A stretch of DNA of 64,000 nucleotides from Prorocentrum cordatum (Eukaryota; Sar; Dinophyceae; Prorocentrales; Prorocentraceae): positions 26,253-90,252 of the forward strand of contig CAUYUJ010017797.1 in the NCBI GenBank assembly GCA_963575745.1. Direction: 5' to 3'. Position 1 is the stretch's first letter; the number at the start of each line of letters is the position of its first letter. Under the pieces are notes generated by a model that was not told where the DNA came from, ran no database searches, and was given only the letters and a program-made list of their open reading frames with translations. Of this stretch, positions 62,242 through 64,000 are shown piece by piece. The position numbers and the translations under genes are program-made.

Positions 62242-62466
62242 TGCCCACGTGTTCCCCGAAGGCTTTCCAAACCGATTCGGGGAACACATGGTCCGATGGC
62301 TTGGCAGGTCTGGCCTCAACGTTCGGCCACATAGGCGCTTCCAAAAAGGCAGGGGGCGGCGGTGATTCGCCGTAGGCGTCTTCGATCCGTCGCCCCCTTT
62401 GGATTTATCCAAGGGGTGCCTGGCGTGTTCAACCCTCTCGGTTTTGGTTTTGGTTCTTTTCCAAAA
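62242..62466. repeat. Structured module, copy 2
   Basis: The long hairpin (62245-62260 with 62276-62291) has one changed pair. The bulged hairpin at 62394-62416 has a different stem sequence but full pairing. Confidence 0.85.
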
Positions 62467-63819
62467 GAACTCCCCCTGGGGCTTCGGCCCGTCCCGCCGG
62501 GGTCCCGGGAAGGATCTCAAAACGCGTCCGTCTTGCCTCTGTTTCCTCCAGTTGGCCCAAGATGGCGTCCAAGACGGCCAAGATGGCCCAGGATGGTCTC
62601 CCAGACGTCTCCAAGACGACCCAAGATTGCCTCCAAGACGGCTACGATGGCCCCAAGATGCCTCCAAGACGGCCCGAGATGTACCCAAGATGGCCTCAGA
62701 TAGCCTCAGGATGGCCTCAACATGGCCCAAGACGGCCTCCACGAGGTCCTCCAGGAGGGCCCGAAGAGGCCAAAATCACTGATTTCCCTTAAGTTTTTGA
62801 AGGATTTGGGCATTTGCTTCTTCTCGACATTCCGACGGCTGGAGACGGCCCAAGAGGCCCCCAAGATCGCCCAAGAGGCCCCCAAGAGGGCCCCATGACG
62901 GCCCAAGTGGCCTCCAAGACGGCCCGAAGAGGGCCCCAAGACGGCCCAAGAGGCCTCCAACACGCCCAAGATGGCCTCCAAGACGCCCAAGATGGCCTCC
63001 AAGACGGCCTCGAAGCGCCCCAACAGGGCCCCAAGTCGGCCCAGAAAGGCCCCCAAGGCGGCTCCCGACGGCGTCAGACGTGCCAGGAACCCACCAAGAT
63101 GGCCGAAGTTGGCTGGAAGCTGGCCCAAGACGGCCCAAGAGGCCCCCAAGAGGGCCTCCAGGAAGGCCAGAAAAAGGCCAATAACATTGATGGTCCTACG
63201 TTTTTGGACGGATTTTGACATTTGCTTCCTTTCGGCCTTCCGACGGCACGAGACGGCCCAAGAGCCTCCAAAGATCGCCGAAAGATCGCCCAAGAGGCCT
63301 CCAAGATGGCCCCAGAACGGCCCAAGAGGGCCCCAAGACGGCCCCAAGAGGCCCCCAAGACGGCCCCAAGAGGCCCCCAAGATGCCCACAAGATGCCCAA
63401 GATGGCCTCCAAGACGGCCCTGGAGCATTCGAAGAGGGCCCCAAGTCTGCCCATAGAGGCACCCCAAACGGCTTCCGACGGCGTCAGACAAGACGGCCGA
63501 ACATGGCTCTCAGATGGCCCAAAACGGCCCAAGAGGCCTCCAAGAGGGCCCAAAAATACCAAAATCTTTGATTTCCCATGGGTTTTTGAAGGATTGTGGC
63601 GCTTGCTTTTTTCTGCCCTCCGACGGCCCGAGACGGCCCAAGTGCCCCCAAAGATCGCCCAAGAGGCCCTAGCACGGCCCCAAGAGGCCCCCAAGACGGC
63701 CCAAGAGGCCTCCAAGACGCTCATAGCCTCCAAGACGGCCCAAGACCCCTCCAAGACGTCTTCCAAGAAGGCCCGAAAAGGTCAAAATGGCCTCCAGACG
63801 GCCAAGATGACCTTCAAGA

Positions 63820-64000
63820 TGCCCACGTGTTCCCCGAAAGCGTTCCAAACCGATTCGGGGAACACATGGTCCGATAGCTTGGCAGGTCTGGCCTCAACGT
63901 ACGGCCACATAGGCGCTTCCAAAAAGGCAGGGGGCGGCGGTGATTCGCCGTAGGCGTCTTCGATCCGCCGCCCCCTTGTGATTTATCACAGGGGTGCCTG
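63820..64000. repeat. Structured module, copy 3 (cut by window end)
   Basis: Long hairpin at 63823-63869. Bulged hairpin at 63972-63994, again with a different but fully paired stem. Confidence 0.85.

Larger units (their letters stand above)
59640..64000 (+). repeat. Higher-order CCAAGA minisatellite
   Basis: Short degenerate units (ggcccaagatggcc, ctccaagacgg) fill most of the segment. Interleaved at intervals are a tttgaaggattttgg-type spacer (60405, 61960, 62795, 63580) and a module of about 225 bp at 60824, 62242 and 63820. Plus frames read KTAQEASK-like and minus frames GLGGLLGPSW-like for hundreds of codons. The absence of stops follows from the unit sequence. Confidence 0.9.

Noticed and set aside
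59640-64000. Many overlapping ORFs of 60-400 codons on both strands
   Set aside because: They are by-products of the CCAAGA minisatellite: open in several frames at once, with low-complexity peptides and no start or motif consistency.
1-64000. tRNA, rRNA or snRNA genes
   Set aside because: I looked for clear cloverleaf, rRNA or spliceosomal RNA landmarks by eye and found none. A dedicated covariance search would be needed to exclude them.

Overview
The window looks like nuclear DNA of a dinoflagellate. Four signs point that way: relict copies of the dinoflagellate spliced leader in front of two coding regions (44416-44451 minus, 5882-5902 plus), GC-AG as well as GT-AG introns, GC-rich DNA packed with micro- and minisatellites, and a load of degraded dinoflagellate-type retroelements. 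The genus cannot be fixed from this sequence. Almost nothing here looks like ordinary host gene content. The clearest host-like gene is a PrsW-type intramembrane protease (46132-47205, minus). A possible acidic protein gene lies at 18369-19033.

Layout. 1-4.2 kb: a broken Gag/Pol retroelement on the minus strand, running off the left edge. 4.3-5.8 kb: GTC-rich array and a TA microsatellite. 5.9-8.15 kb: an intron-containing ISXO2/Merlin-like DDE transposase gene with a CCHC knuckle, preceded by a relict spliced leader. 8.2-12.9 kb: tandem repeats, a second copy of the GTC array, and an interspersed repeat here called R1. 12.9-16.1 kb: one very long unassigned ORF and a coiled-coil LINE-ORF1-like ORF. 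16.1-25.2 kb: microsatellites, the acidic gene, a 100-N assembly gap and a second R1 copy. 25.27-33.1 kb: a DIRS-like tyrosine-recombinase retroelement bounded by 159-bp perfect direct repeats. 33.1-36.6 kb: a palindromic short element, a third R1 copy and a 114-bp repeat dimer. 36.6-44.5 kb: a 12-bp-type minisatellite field holding a LINE reverse transcriptase fragment and a retroposed gene marked by a double relict spliced leader. 44.6-46.1 kb: ATC/TCC microsatellites. 46.1-47.2 kb: PrsW gene. 47.7-50.3 kb: minisatellites. 50.35-54.3 kb: a degraded LINE (endonuclease, RT, RNase H) split by 73-bp tandem repeats. 54.4-58 kb: repeats, including a second 114-bp dimer and a CGG tract. 58.1-59.25 kb: a zinc-finger ORF and a retroelement-associated ORF. 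59.6-64 kb: a higher-order CCAAGA satellite carrying a structured module.

How parts fit together. The most interesting system is the DIRS-like element. Its RT/RNase H reading frame is broken at three places, and each break is repaired by removing a short segment with GT-AG or GC-AG ends. A further candidate intron near the 3' end is a diverged copy of one of them, and Gag carries a similar candidate. With all segments removed Pol is one 784-residue frame. This is the signature of introner-type intron insertion, here inside a retrotransposon. The second is the satellite at 60-64 kb, where three repeat modules and a shorter fourth keep perfect hairpin stems despite different stem sequences (compensatory changes).
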